Assembly (NCBI GenBank): GCA_965115835.1
Contig: OZ220471.1
Coordinates: 682,001-746,000 of the forward strand
DNA: 64,000 nucleotides
Source of the DNA: Foliamicus sp965115835
GTDB taxonomy: Bacteria > Pseudomonadota > Gammaproteobacteria > Steroidobacterales > Foliamicaceae
Reading direction: 5' to 3'
The notes under the pieces were generated by a model, which saw only the letters and a program-made list of their open reading frames with translations, did no database searches and was not told the DNA's origin. A program made the translations under genes and the position numbers. Shown in pieces: positions 53,401 through 61,470 of the stretch (positions are counted from its first letter, which is position 1; every line of letters starts with the position of its first letter).

Positions 53401-56400
53401 GTTCACGATCCGCGACAAGGATCTGGAGATTGCTCCGCATCCGTATGGGGTGCTTGAGGTGACGATGACGGGGGATTACTCGGATCGCTTCAAGCTGGTG
53501 ATGATAGGGGACGAGGACAACGATCCGGCCACGGTTCAGTATGAGATCTGGACCAAGTCGGCTGCCGAGTTGTCGGTGGACGCGATGGGGCGGAAGCTGG
53601 CGACTCCGATTGAGCCGATTGACTTCGAGGTGACGGAGGAGGTGGATCTGACGATCAAGGTGAAGGACGGCAAGGGTTTGTCCGACGAGCAGGGCCGCGA
53701 GGAGGACGACCGCGAGATCACCATTGACATTGACGATGCGGCGGACGCCAAGCCGATGTTCGATCACACCGAGATCAGTCACTCGTCGAAGTCTCGCAGC
53801 GCCGCTCTTCGCACCACGACACTGACGGTGAACCAGTCGGAGACTTCCAAGCTGGTGATAGTGATTCCTCTGGAGGATGTTTGGAGCGACGCAGACAGCG
53901 ACATTGACGATCTTCGGTTCGAGGTTGGGGGTCGTGCGGGTCTTCCTTCGTGGGTGACTGTGTATGGTCCGGACGAATGGGAGGACATAGAGGATCGGCG
54001 CAGCGATGTTTCCGAGAGTGATCAGCCCAGCGGGGTGCGCGACGGCGACCGTGTTGTGGTGCTGGTGGTTGACCGCACGGACGGTGAGGACGGCGACAAC
54101 ACCCGCGCGGGCAAGGCTCTTGCGCGCTTCACGCTGACGGCTCGCGACGACGACGGCAACGCTCAAACCGAGGTTGTGAGCATTGATGTCAAGGACGCCA
54201 ACGTGGGCTTCACGCCGGCCGCCAGCAAGCCGGTTGCAATCATTGAGGGCGATGATCCCAACACTGCGGGCCCGGCCGAACTGACCTTCAAGGTCGATCT
54301 CAGCCACGATCCGGATATAGCGGGCGGCGAGGAGCCGGTTTTGGTGACCTATTCTTTGGGAAGTTCTGCAGAAACGCTACCGCTACGAGAGCTCAACGGG
54401 TGGAGCCCCTTCACGGGAAATGATCTCGCAAAAGCATGGGAAAACAAAGATTTTTCTTATATTTATCTTTCCTTTATCGGTACTCGTCCTTATCAACTGG
54501 ATAACGACGGGGACGGGTCGAACAACTTTTTGGGCCGGAACATTGTTTTCCTTGCCAATTACTATGAATTGGACCCGGTCACCCGGAAGGTGGTTTTGTC
54601 CAAGATCTATGGGACGCAAACGGGCATCCTCAAGGCGAATGGCGGCGACGGTACGGTAGTTGTCGATCTGGACCTCACGACGAAGGCGAAGAGCGCCACC
54701 GAAGATGTTTTGAATGTTGGGGTGGCGGCCTCGGGCGCAACGGCCACCACGGCCACGGTTGTGCTTCAGGCCTCCGAGAGCGGCACGGGCGGCTGGATCA
54801 CCGTTGCCCGCAAGTCGGTGACGCTTTCCAGCGGCAAGGGCGATGCGGAGTTCGAGGTAACGAACGACGAGGGCGAGGCCGGCAACGGCGGCGGTCTGTA
54901 CTACCGCGCGGTCCTTACGGGTACCGATCTGCCCCGCACGGAGAGCGGGACGATCCGGCTGGGCGACATGACCGATCCGTATCCCGGCGACGACGATACG
55001 GATGTGCTGGGGCCCGCCTCGCCGACCGAGGGCGACACCCTGCGCGTGAAGCTGCTGGATTGGCGCGAGGCCATTGCCGAAGTCCAGTGGCAGGTGAGCG
55101 ACGGCAAGGGGGGTTATGTGGATATTGCTGGCGAGACCGGCCACACCCTGACGCTGACCAGGGCGATTGTCGGCGCGCATGTGGGTCAGGTGAAGGTGCG
55201 GGCCAAGGTGACGTACCGGGGCCAGAGCGACGATTCATCCACCGGTGTGGACGAATCCCTTTTTGTGACGTGGCTGGAGTATTCCGAGGAGGTCGATCTG
55301 GTTGCCGGCGCTGTGCGCAACAGTCCTCCCGAGGCGGCGAGCGGCACGCATGCGATTTATGTCGAGACGCCGCCGGTGACGGCCGGAGGCATTCAGCCGG
55401 CCGCAATCCACAGGGACATGGATATATTGTCGAACATCTTCCACGACCCGGACGGCGACGAACTGCACTTCACTCTCCGGAATCCCTTGTATCACATCGT
55501 CGATTTCTATGCCGAGTACTGGTTTTCCAGCGGCAGCCCAGACACAAGAAGGGCGTACTGGGTCGATCGACGTGATGACTCATTCGGCCTGTTCGCCAAC
55601 AGCCTGCCGAATTTCGACGCCAAGGATGGGGAGGGCGTCCCGCTCAATTACTACGTTCGAGCCTACGACCCGTACAGCAACCGCAATGACAGTTCCACCT
55701 TTGCTCAAACCACGATCGAAGTGCGCTTCAACGTGGCCCCCACGGCCATAAAGCTGCAGTCTGTCCACAATGGAACGAATGTGGGCGACAAGGCCGACCT
55801 TCCGGCTTCCGGTACGGCCACGGCCCTGCTGGTTCCGGACAACACCAACAAGCCGGACGACGCCGACAGCAATCCCGACATGTTGACGTTCATGGACGAC
55901 GAGTCGCAGGCTGCCCGCAAGGTGGCCGATCTGGATGTTATAGACCAGAACCTCAAGACAAACCGTTTCGGAACCCACGAGATCAAGCTGTCGGGCAAGG
56001 GCTCCGACCAGTTCGAGATCAGGGCTTCGGACGATAGCGATGGCAGCACCTGGGAGTTGTGGCTGAAGAAGGGCGCGACCTTCGACTTCGAGAAGTTGAA
56101 GAGCGCCACGGACACGGGCGACAGCATCACGCTGTCGATCACGGTGACGGCCACGGACAACATGACGGGCACGGCGGGTCGTCAGTTGAGTACCAAGGGC
56201 GTGTTCTCGGTGAAGGTGATGAATGCGGACACGGCTGCCGATTCGGCGGCGCCCGCCACGCCGGGCACGCCGGATCCCACGGTACCGGGTTTGAAGGACG
56301 ACTCCGACGATACCGACGACGACGGGCCGGTTGCGCCTCCGGACACTGGCATGGGCCCTGTTGGCGACCTTCGCGATCTGGCGCTTGAGGTGGACTTGCT

Positions 56401-56446
56401 GGAAAGCTTCGTGTCGCTCCTCGACGACAACATCGACATCGCCTGA
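50489..56446 (+). CDS. giant cadherin-repeat surface protein, possible lipoprotein
   Basis: 1985 aa with AAGGAGG upstream of the ATG. The N-terminus is charged for ~30 residues, then FMIPVLALALDACGGGG, which could be a lipobox with Cys43, followed by a ten-proline run. Most of the protein is cadherin-like and Ig-like beta repeats with acidic calcium motifs (DVNE, DANDxAP, DxDGD); three copies are nearly identical. The C-terminus is rich in Asp/Pro (PPDTGMGPVGDL) and ends without an LPxTG or membrane helix. It is probably a calcium-dependent adhesin at the cell surface, but the export route is not shown. A lower-GC patch at about 54390-54620 (ENKDFSYIYLSFIGTRPYQ) interrupts the repeats. A strong terminator follows. 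Confidence 0.88.
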   Translation: MFKSPVVQLLQARLEKALRRRREHPSRADLFMIPVLALALDACGGGGSQRPTPPPPPPPPPPAAATITAADEASVAENADGAEVTSVATENATSVTVDDDRFEVVGGQLKLKAGESFDFEAWDGSPIEVTITASGAGASAEHTVSVSITDVNESPSLSVMEGERVPGDAGALSSLTVMENMMGSQLPPLVKFEVMDPDEADEDLLMGSMGRDAITLSDDRFEVIVDSEGSLWLALKSGASLDYEVDGSSVMVTVTFTDSAGNTAMTTVEVMVTDGNDAPVFAQSSYSFDLHENADGSETAVMLGMVSATDQDSSDTHMFSITGGNESGKFMIDSATGALHYVGTGEDYRAQSMGPAYTLTVRVTDNRGASADATVEVMVLNVNEAPMFGQSSYSFDLMENADGSETAVMVGTVSAADPDEGDPVTYSITGGNEDGKFMIDSATGAIHYVGMGEDRESDMSSYELTVMASDGSESSEVMVTISVTDVNDSMPMFVFGEDMSSYSFGLQENADGSETAVMVGMVMATDADGDSLTYSITGGNEDGKFMIDASTGALHYVGMGENYESSMRVHELTVMASDGEHEASAMVRVMVEDVNEAPMVRGAGLEPFALVAGREGRMEVDLKSLFTDPDGDEMSFMLSGNAPEWLNFSVTLTGTGADRTVMGVLSGTPPAGRDLSARVSIVAADGDGLEGSAALDVVVDARNSAPTSIYLSVEQSSGVVIRTSSVTVDENVAGALLGAIVVTDADDPRHPHGQHKFTFMVGGKSDDRFEVVDGQLRLKDGVSLNHEDASRIALRITATDMAVGDEAMAGEEASVSTTVTINVRDVDAGDGPVAGKIGNWWVTLDEDLDAEDVREGDWLSFRLRLDGLDKMPAFVDEDGDTLTFSLSDDSPSWLQIDSKGRFTNKANMLAEAGVYEVTVIATDPTGNSARSTFRIAVAVSDSNDRDNDRPDIRDVIEYDYTEGTGSRKVAEFTIRDKDLEIAPHPYGVLEVTMTGDYSDRFKLVMIGDEDNDPATVQYEIWTKSAAELSVDAMGRKLATPIEPIDFEVTEEVDLTIKVKDGKGLSDEQGREEDDREITIDIDDAADAKPMFDHTEISHSSKSRSAALRTTTLTVNQSETSKLVIVIPLEDVWSDADSDIDDLRFEVGGRAGLPSWVTVYGPDEWEDIEDRRSDVSESDQPSGVRDGDRVVVLVVDRTDGEDGDNTRAGKALARFTLTARDDDGNAQTEVVSIDVKDANVGFTPAASKPVAIIEGDDPNTAGPAELTFKVDLSHDPDIAGGEEPVLVTYSLGSSAETLPLRELNGWSPFTGNDLAKAWENKDFSYIYLSFIGTRPYQLDNDGDGSNNFLGRNIVFLANYYELDPVTRKVVLSKIYGTQTGILKANGGDGTVVVDLDLTTKAKSATEDVLNVGVAASGATATTATVVLQASESGTGGWITVARKSVTLSSGKGDAEFEVTNDEGEAGNGGGLYYRAVLTGTDLPRTESGTIRLGDMTDPYPGDDDTDVLGPASPTEGDTLRVKLLDWREAIAEVQWQVSDGKGGYVDIAGETGHTLTLTRAIVGAHVGQVKVRAKVTYRGQSDDSSTGVDESLFVTWLEYSEEVDLVAGAVRNSPPEAASGTHAIYVETPPVTAGGIQPAAIHRDMDILSNIFHDPDGDELHFTLRNPLYHIVDFYAEYWFSSGSPDTRRAYWVDRRDDSFGLFANSLPNFDAKDGEGVPLNYYVRAYDPYSNRNDSSTFAQTTIEVRFNVAPTAIKLQSVHNGTNVGDKADLPASGTATALLVPDNTNKPDDADSNPDMLTFMDDESQAARKVADLDVIDQNLKTNRFGTHEIKLSGKGSDQFEIRASDDSDGSTWELWLKKGATFDFEKLKSATDTGDSITLSITVTATDNMTGTAGRQLSTKGVFSVKVMNADTAADSAAPATPGTPDPTVPGLKDDSDDTDDDGPVAPPDTGMGPVGDLRDLALEVDLLESFVSLLDDNIDIA
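51331..52260 (+). repeat. three tandem cadherin-encoding repeats
   Basis: Units of about 310-350 bp start near 51343, 51661 and 51996. Each encodes YSF(D/G)LxENADGSETAVM, then SITGGNE(S/D)GKFMID and HYVGxGE. The near-identity of these blocks at DNA level suggests recent unequal recombination, and copy number could vary between strains. Confidence 0.75.
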
Positions 56447-56471
56447 CCCGAAGGGCGGCAACTTGCGCTGC

Positions 56472-56505
56472 AGCGGGGCGGACGATGGGTCCGCCCCGCT
56501 TTTTT
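56472..56505 (+). terminator. rho-independent terminator after the cadherin-repeat gene
   Basis: A perfect 12-bp stem AGCGGGGCGGAC / GTCCGCCCCGCT with loop gatgg is followed directly by TTTTT. It begins 26 bp after the stop codon. Confidence 0.92.
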
Positions 56506-56664
56506 CGGGAAGGCGGCCCTTGCCGCTACTTGCCACGATAATCGGGGCGTCGATGCAGGATAGCCGAACCCGCATAGTCTCATATGTGGTGAACCGGGAC
56601 ATCTTGACATCACGGCTTGCTCATGTTTTCCTTGCGGGCATGTTTGGCTACCGCATGACTCGTC

Positions 56665-57978
56665 TTGAGTAGCGACGATATTCCACTACCTGCCCTGCTG
56701 GGCATTTTCTTTCTGTTGGTGGCCCTGTCGGCCTTTTTCTCCGGCACCGAAACCGCGCTCATGCGCATCAATCGGTACAAGCTCAGGCACCGGGCCCGCC
56801 AGGGACATCGCGGCGCCAAGCTGACGGAGGGGCTGCTGAGCCGGCCTGACCGGCTGCTGGGGCTGATCCTGTTCGGCAACAATCTGGTGATTTTCTTCGC
56901 CGCGTCCATCTGGACAGTGCTGGCCTTGCGGGTGGGCGGTTTAATGGGTGCGGTGGTGGGCACCCTGTTGCTGACGCTGATCGTTCTGGTTTTCGCCGAG
57001 GTCGCCCCCAAGACCTGGGCGGCGGCGCGGCCGGAAGTGCTGGCGCTGGTTTCCAGCCGGATCTATCATCCGCTGCTGAAACTGCTGTGGCCGATTGTCT
57101 GGGCAGTGAACCTGATGGCCGGAATCCTGGTGCGCCTGACCGGCGTGCGCCTTGAGAAGGACGACGAGCAAGACCTGACCGTGGCGGAGCTTCGTACGCT
57201 GGTTACCGAGGCTGGCGGACGCATTCCCAGCCGCCGCCGTCAGATGCTGCTCGCGATTCTGGAACTCGAAGCGCTCACCATCGAAGACATCATGACGCCT
57301 CGCGGAGAGATCGAAGCCATCAATCTGGAGGATGAATGGCCGGAAATCATTCGCCAGTTACGCGCCAGCTCCCACTCGGTGATCCCCTGCTTTCGCGGAC
57401 AACTCGACAACATGGCCGGCATGCTGCATGTGCGCAAGCTCTTCCAGGCCAACGGCTCCAATGGCCTGAATCGGAAGCGGCTCGAAGAGGCTCTCCGGGC
57501 GCCCCGGTACCTGTTCGAACATACCTCGCTGACACGCATGTTTTCCGAGTATCGCCGCGGGAGCGGCCCCACCTCCCTGGTAGTGGACGAATATGGCGAC
57601 ATTCAGGGGCTGGTGAGCGTGCAGGATCTGCTGCACGAGATTTCCGGCGGCCTGATCGGCGATCACTCCCCGGATGCGGAAGCAAACGAGATTCAGCCAG
57701 ACGGCGAGGGCGGCTGGCTGGTGGACGCGGGCGCCAATATCCGCCTTCTCAATCGGCGTATGAACTGGAGGCTGCCCACCTGCGGCCCGAAAACGCTCAA
57801 CGGCCTGATTGTCGATAAATTGGGTACCATTCCCCAACAGGGGCAAAAGCTGGAGCTGGGCGGATTCCCGATGGAAATTCTCGAAACCACGGAAAGCGCC
57901 GTTGACCAGGTACGCGTCGTCTGCACTGTGGACCCCGCCCCCGAGCCAACCACCACTGCCACAACAACCGGACCTTAG
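56665..57978 (+). CDS. CorB/HlyC-type CNNM-CBS membrane protein
   Basis: 437 aa from a TTG at 56665. Four membrane segments form the DUF21/CNNM domain (LLGIFFLLVALSAFFSGTETALM start; GGLMGAVVGTLLLTLIVLVF with EVAPKTWA after it). A paired CBS domain (EDIMTPRGEIEAI; SLVVDEYGDIQGLVSVQDLL) and a C-terminal CorC/HlyC domain (LVDAGANIRLLNRRM) follow. Relatives are linked to magnesium and cobalt efflux or homeostasis. yaaA starts two bases after the stop, so they form an operon. Confidence 0.92.
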   Translation: MSSDDIPLPALLGIFFLLVALSAFFSGTETALMRINRYKLRHRARQGHRGAKLTEGLLSRPDRLLGLILFGNNLVIFFAASIWTVLALRVGGLMGAVVGTLLLTLIVLVFAEVAPKTWAAARPEVLALVSSRIYHPLLKLLWPIVWAVNLMAGILVRLTGVRLEKDDEQDLTVAELRTLVTEAGGRIPSRRRQMLLAILELEALTIEDIMTPRGEIEAINLEDEWPEIIRQLRASSHSVIPCFRGQLDNMAGMLHVRKLFQANGSNGLNRKRLEEALRAPRYLFEHTSLTRMFSEYRRGSGPTSLVVDEYGDIQGLVSVQDLLHEISGGLIGDHSPDAEANEIQPDGEGGWLVDAGANIRLLNRRMNWRLPTCGPKTLNGLIVDKLGTIPQQGQKLELGGFPMEILETTESAVDQVRVVCTVDPAPEPTTTATTTGP

Positions 57979-57980
57979 CC

Positions 57981-58754
57981 ATGCTGGCCATCCTTTCGCC
58001 CGCCAAGTCGCTGGATTTCGAATCCGGACTGCCGCGCGGAACGCACACGATTCCGGAATTTCTGGATGATTCCGAGCAACTGGCGCATCGACTGCGAGAA
58101 TTCACGCCGCGCGAGCTTTCGCAACTGATGGGGATCAGCGACAAGCTGGGCGAACTCAATGCCTGCCGCTACGCCGCATGGAAGAAACCCTTTGGGCGCA
58201 AGAACGCGCGCCCGGCGGTCCTGGCGTTCAACGGCGACGCCTACCGGGGCCTGCGCGCCTGGGAATTTTCAGGGCGCGACCTGAGCTGGGCGCAGCGTCA
58301 TCTTCGCATCCTGTCCGGGCTGCACGGTGTTCTCAGGCCCCTGGACCTGATTCAGCCTTACCGCCTGGAGATGTCCACTCCACTGGAGACGGCGGCCGGA
58401 AACAACCTTTACGACTTTTGGGGCGATCGCCTGACCCAAGTGGTCCGTGACGCCATACAGGACAGCGGGACGCCGGTGCTGGTCAACCTGGCATCCAGGG
58501 AATACTTCAGTGCGCTCGACTTGTCGGCGCTCGGCGCCCGGGTTGTTACGCCGCGTTTCCTGGACTTCAGAAGCGGTAAGTACCGTTTCGTGAGTTTCCT
58601 GGGCAAACGGGCGCGGGGCATGATGGCGCGATTCATCATCGAACGGCGCATGCGCTTTGCCAAGGGGCTTCTGGAGTTCTCCGAAGCGGGCTACCGCTAC
58701 GACCCCGAACAGTCTACCCGCGATCAGCCCACCTTCGTGCGCGCGCCCCTGTAA
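57981..58754 (+). CDS. yaaA: peroxide stress protein YaaA
   Basis: 257 aa, the UPF0246/YaaA family that limits free iron and oxidative DNA damage under peroxide stress. Family blocks are LAILSPAKSLDF at the N-terminus, PAVLAFNGDAYRGLRA, LRILSGLHGVLRPLDLIQPYRLEM, NLASREYFSAL and the ending FVSFLGKRARGMMARFI. Full length and intact. Follows the CorB-like gene by two bases. Confidence 0.95.
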   Translation: MLAILSPAKSLDFESGLPRGTHTIPEFLDDSEQLAHRLREFTPRELSQLMGISDKLGELNACRYAAWKKPFGRKNARPAVLAFNGDAYRGLRAWEFSGRDLSWAQRHLRILSGLHGVLRPLDLIQPYRLEMSTPLETAAGNNLYDFWGDRLTQVVRDAIQDSGTPVLVNLASREYFSALDLSALGARVVTPRFLDFRSGKYRFVSFLGKRARGMMARFIIERRMRFAKGLLEFSEAGYRYDPEQSTRDQPTFVRAPL

Positions 58755-58866
58755 ACACCCGCAGAGCGCCCCGCCCCCGAAGAAACCGCTTCTCGTCCTT
58801 CTCGCGCATGAGCAACGCGAGCGCTGCGGGGCGGGCCGGAACCGCCAGCCGCCGTTCGACAGCCCG

Positions 58867-58986
58867 GTCTTGACTTCAGAAATTTTGATTGCAAGTGATT
58901 GATATAAAAGGCAACGCCCTTGAAAAAGACACTACATTGCTGGACTCCCGAAGCCCAGCAACACTAAAAATTTCTGAACTCAAGAC
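58867..58986. repeat. MITE-like palindromic element
   Basis: Terminal inverted repeats of 20 bp (gtcttgacttcagaaatttt at 58867-58886 and its complement at 58967-58986, 19/20 matching) enclose ~80 bp of lower GC than the surroundings. Inside is a second hairpin, TTGCTGG...CCAGCAA (58937-58961). Short agccc motifs flank both ends, a possible imprecise target duplication. No coding sequence is inside. The rest of the 58755-59251 gap contains no supported gene. Confidence 0.65.
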
Positions 58987-59251
58987 AAGCCCCATTTGCG
59001 CATTTCCCGCGTGGCGTCGCGCCTGATTTCTCGCCCAAACCGGAAGGCCTGCCGCGCCCGAACGCCAGCCTGATCGGCCAGGATCGAGAGAAATTGGAGC
59101 AAGCGACGCGTGGTTCCTCCGCAACTGCCTCCTTTTCGGGTATCGCACAAACCGGTACACCTGCCCACTACCCCGCGTTATATGTTTTATACTTGTTTCG
59201 CTGCTTTGTCAGACGCTCGGCGGCAAAGTGGCGGCAAGGGGTCAGCTTGGC

Positions 59252-59413
59252 ATGAGTCGTATCGACGAAAAAAACCTGCGGATCATCGAGAAGGCAATCT
59301 GGCGGATTGGCCTCAAGATCGCCGCAATCCTCCTCGGTTCTTACGTCGTTTACGCCGCAGTATCTTATCTCATACTTTTACTCACCACAGGTTCCTTGGC
59401 TTCCTTACTTTAA
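59252..59413 (+). CDS. small single-pass membrane protein
   Basis: 53 aa. The hydrophilic start MSRIDEKNLRIIEKAIWRIG is followed by one membrane helix (KIAAILLGSYVVYAAVSYLI). AAGGGG lies about 13 nt upstream of the ATG. No family is recognised. Its 3' end overlaps the convergent DUF262 fragment by a few bases. Confidence 0.5.
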   Translation: MSRIDEKNLRIIEKAIWRIGLKIAAILLGSYVVYAAVSYLILLLTTGSLASLL

Positions 59414-59566
59414 CTTCCCAAGTCTCAAGCCTCCCTCCGGCCTTGATGCCGGCCAATCGCCAAATAGGCCGCGCACCTGATCGCGGCTCCACACATACCC
59501 GCGCTGGAACTCGGGCAAGGCTATATCGCCGCTGTCGATATAGTCGAGGATTGTCGAGATCTTCAT
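59405..59566 (-). pseudogene. N-terminal fragment of a DUF262 (GmrSD-like) protein
   Basis: The first ~36 codons after ATG 59566 read MKISTILDYIDSGDIALPEF then QRGYVWSRDQVRGLF. That is the start of DUF262 proteins, whose (I/L)PxFQRxYVW motif belongs to the ParB-like nuclease domain used in GmrSD-type DNA defence. The following 18 residues (GDWPASRPEGGLRLGKLK) are unrelated and then stop, so the gene is truncated where a full one would run for several hundred residues. Confidence 0.6.
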
Positions 59567-59778
59567 GGTACCCACTCTAACCGATGGAACCGGACGCAAT
59601 CCGCTCCGGCGCGTCCAAAAGTCACGCCAAGGCAATGTGTGTTCTGGCTCTGATCCAGAGCGGGTTTCTTGAGCGGCTGCCGGTGTCTCAACAGGGTTTG
59701 AAACAGACCCCGGTTTCCACAAGGGAAGATAATGAGGACAGTGGCGAACGGTGATGAGAACGCACTTCCTCTTCAAGT

Positions 59779-60288
59779 TCAGCCTTCCGAGAAGCGTTTC
59801 AGGCGTATGGAAATCTCCGGGGCCGGAAGGAAAACAGTGTCGTCCTCCTGCCAGATCTTGAGCGCTTGAGCGAGCAAGTGCCCGGGGCAACTTTCCACCC
59901 CTTCGAGCTCATCGACCACCCAAAGCACACCGTGTACCTGCATGCCGTCAGCGATGGCGACCTTGCGCAGAAGAGCGTCGCCAGTCAGCAGAATACCGGA
60001 GTGTGTTCGCGCGGTAACCAGACAAAAGCAATCGTTCGCAGAGAGCCCGGGATAACGCTCCTTGTTGAGCAGGAGGGCTTGGCCGACCTCTTCCGGCGTG
60101 AGATCATGCGTGATCATCCCGGCATCTTCGAGTGCTCGCCACTGGCGCTCGGACAGATCAAGCACTTCGGTTGCGCGCACCGGCAACGGAATCACGATTC
60201 GATAGGGAAGATTGCAAAAAACGGCGAACAAACCGCCCTTGCGCAGATCGATCAGACAGGAAGCGTCGTTGACGACGGCGCACGTCAC
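59779..60288 (-). CDS. PIN-domain-like protein, partner of the ImmA-type regulator
   Basis: 169 aa from a GTG at 60288 that overlaps the upstream stop (GTGA). It has the acidic pattern of PIN-fold nucleases: VVNDASCLIDL (Asp8), LSANDCFCLVTA and ILLTGDALLRKVA, with WVVDELE after them. Together with the XRE-ImmA gene it makes a two-gene module like those annotated as toxin-antitoxin or regulator-effector pairs. It could be a toxic RNase kept in check by its neighbour; this is inference. Confidence 0.75.
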   Translation of the reverse strand: MTCAVVNDASCLIDLRKGGLFAVFCNLPYRIVIPLPVRATEVLDLSERQWRALEDAGMITHDLTPEEVGQALLLNKERYPGLSANDCFCLVTARTHSGILLTGDALLRKVAIADGMQVHGVLWVVDELEGVESCPGHLLAQALKIWQEDDTVFLPAPEISIRLKRFSEG

Positions 60289-61364
60289 TGGATCGCCGGC
60301 CCACCAATCTGTTGCTCGACGGAGTCAAGCGACTGATTGAGAAGCGCCGCTGCCCGCACTGGCGAAATCAACTCTTCGCCCACTGCGCGTGACACGAGTT
60401 GCTCGAAACGATGTGGTTTTTCAAAGGCTGCAAACCCGTGATCCTCGCCGATGGGGTCCGGTTCCGAATTGCGCCAGGAACGGGCAAAAGTTGCGAAGGC
60501 GCGTTTGACATCTGCGGGGGGTAAAACGCCAACCTGTCCCAAACGCACCAGCATCGCGGCCGCCGAGACGCCGTACATGCGTTTCAGGCGCATTATCTCG
60601 TAGTAGGTAACCCGATGGCGGTTGCGCCCCACTTCGTCTCGAAGACGCTGGCCGGGAACAAGGAATGCGCCGGCGAACCGGTTCATGGCTGCCTCCACAT
60701 CGACAGCCGGATTTCCCTTGGAGCGGATGATTCGGTGGGCTAGCTCGTGGGCGAGCGTGAATCGTTTCCGCTCGACATTGACCCGGCTGGACACCATGAC
60801 GGCTTCGGCGACAATTTTTCCGCCCCGCAATACATGGCACGACAGACCGTTGATGCTCTCGGGAAGGTCGGCTTCGATTACCTTGATGCCCTTGTCTTCG
60901 AGCAATTCGCACAGGCTGAGAATGGGATCCGTGCCCAGATTCCAGGCATTGCGGAGGCGATTGGCCTTTTCGTCGATCTGGGTATCGCTGGCGACACAGT
61001 CGTGCTGGCACGTCTTCATCCAACCGGCGTCGGCCGGCATATCGAGGATGTGCTCGATCACCAGGTAACGCTCCAGTCTATCGATCAGAATCGCTTCTGC
61101 CTTGGCGCGGTCGCGTGCCGATGCACTACAACGCTTTCGGAACTCCACACCGTCGAGCGCCTCGACCTGCCCGCTCATGAGAAAGTCCAGCGAGACATCG
61201 AGAGCCTTGCCGAGCCCGACCAATACAGCAGAAGAGGGAAGCATCTTGCCCGCCTCGTACTTGCTGATCGCCTGAGCGGTCACTTTCGGGGTCGATGCGT
61301 CTGCGAGCTCGCGCATTGAAAGCCCTGCCCGCCTGCGGGCAAGTCGGAGGCGTTGTCCAAACAT
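60285..61364 (-). CDS. XRE-family regulator with ImmA/IrrE metallopeptidase domain
   Basis: 359 aa. Residues ~1-65 are a Cro/CI-type helix-turn-helix (LRLARRRAGLSMRELAD; KVTAQAISKYEAGK). Residues ~150-260 are an ImmA/IrrE peptidase domain with the zinc motif HELAH (206-210) and Glu224 downstream. Such proteins sense stress and cleave a repressor or antitoxin. It is translationally coupled to the PIN-like gene that follows. A strong Shine-Dalgarno (AGGAGGGG) and an AT-rich promoter region with repeated TATCA..ACCA motifs precede the start, suggesting autoregulation. Confidence 0.88.
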   Translation of the reverse strand: MFGQRLRLARRRAGLSMRELADASTPKVTAQAISKYEAGKMLPSSAVLVGLGKALDVSLDFLMSGQVEALDGVEFRKRCSASARDRAKAEAILIDRLERYLVIEHILDMPADAGWMKTCQHDCVASDTQIDEKANRLRNAWNLGTDPILSLCELLEDKGIKVIEADLPESINGLSCHVLRGGKIVAEAVMVSSRVNVERKRFTLAHELAHRIIRSKGNPAVDVEAAMNRFAGAFLVPGQRLRDEVGRNRHRVTYYEIMRLKRMYGVSAAAMLVRLGQVGVLPPADVKRAFATFARSWRNSEPDPIGEDHGFAAFEKPHRFEQLVSRAVGEELISPVRAAALLNQSLDSVEQQIGGPAIQ

Positions 61365-61401
61365 CTCTACATCCCCTCCTGTTTAACCCATGGTTGATAC
61401 T

Positions 61402-61427
61402 ATTATAAATTGGTGATGATATTGCAA
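61402..61427 (-). promoter_or_regulatory. putative promoter/operator of the XRE-ImmA/PIN operon
   Basis: Read on the minus strand, TTGCAA and a perfect TATAAT lie 14 bp apart, about 40 bp before the start codon. Two direct repeats, TATCATCACCAA and TAGTATCAACCA, straddle the -10 box and are candidates for self-binding by the XRE protein. The spacer is shorter than optimal. Confidence 0.35.
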
Positions 61428-61470
61428 ACTTCAAGTTGACATTACCCCCGCGATTCTCGCGCTAGGGTCT

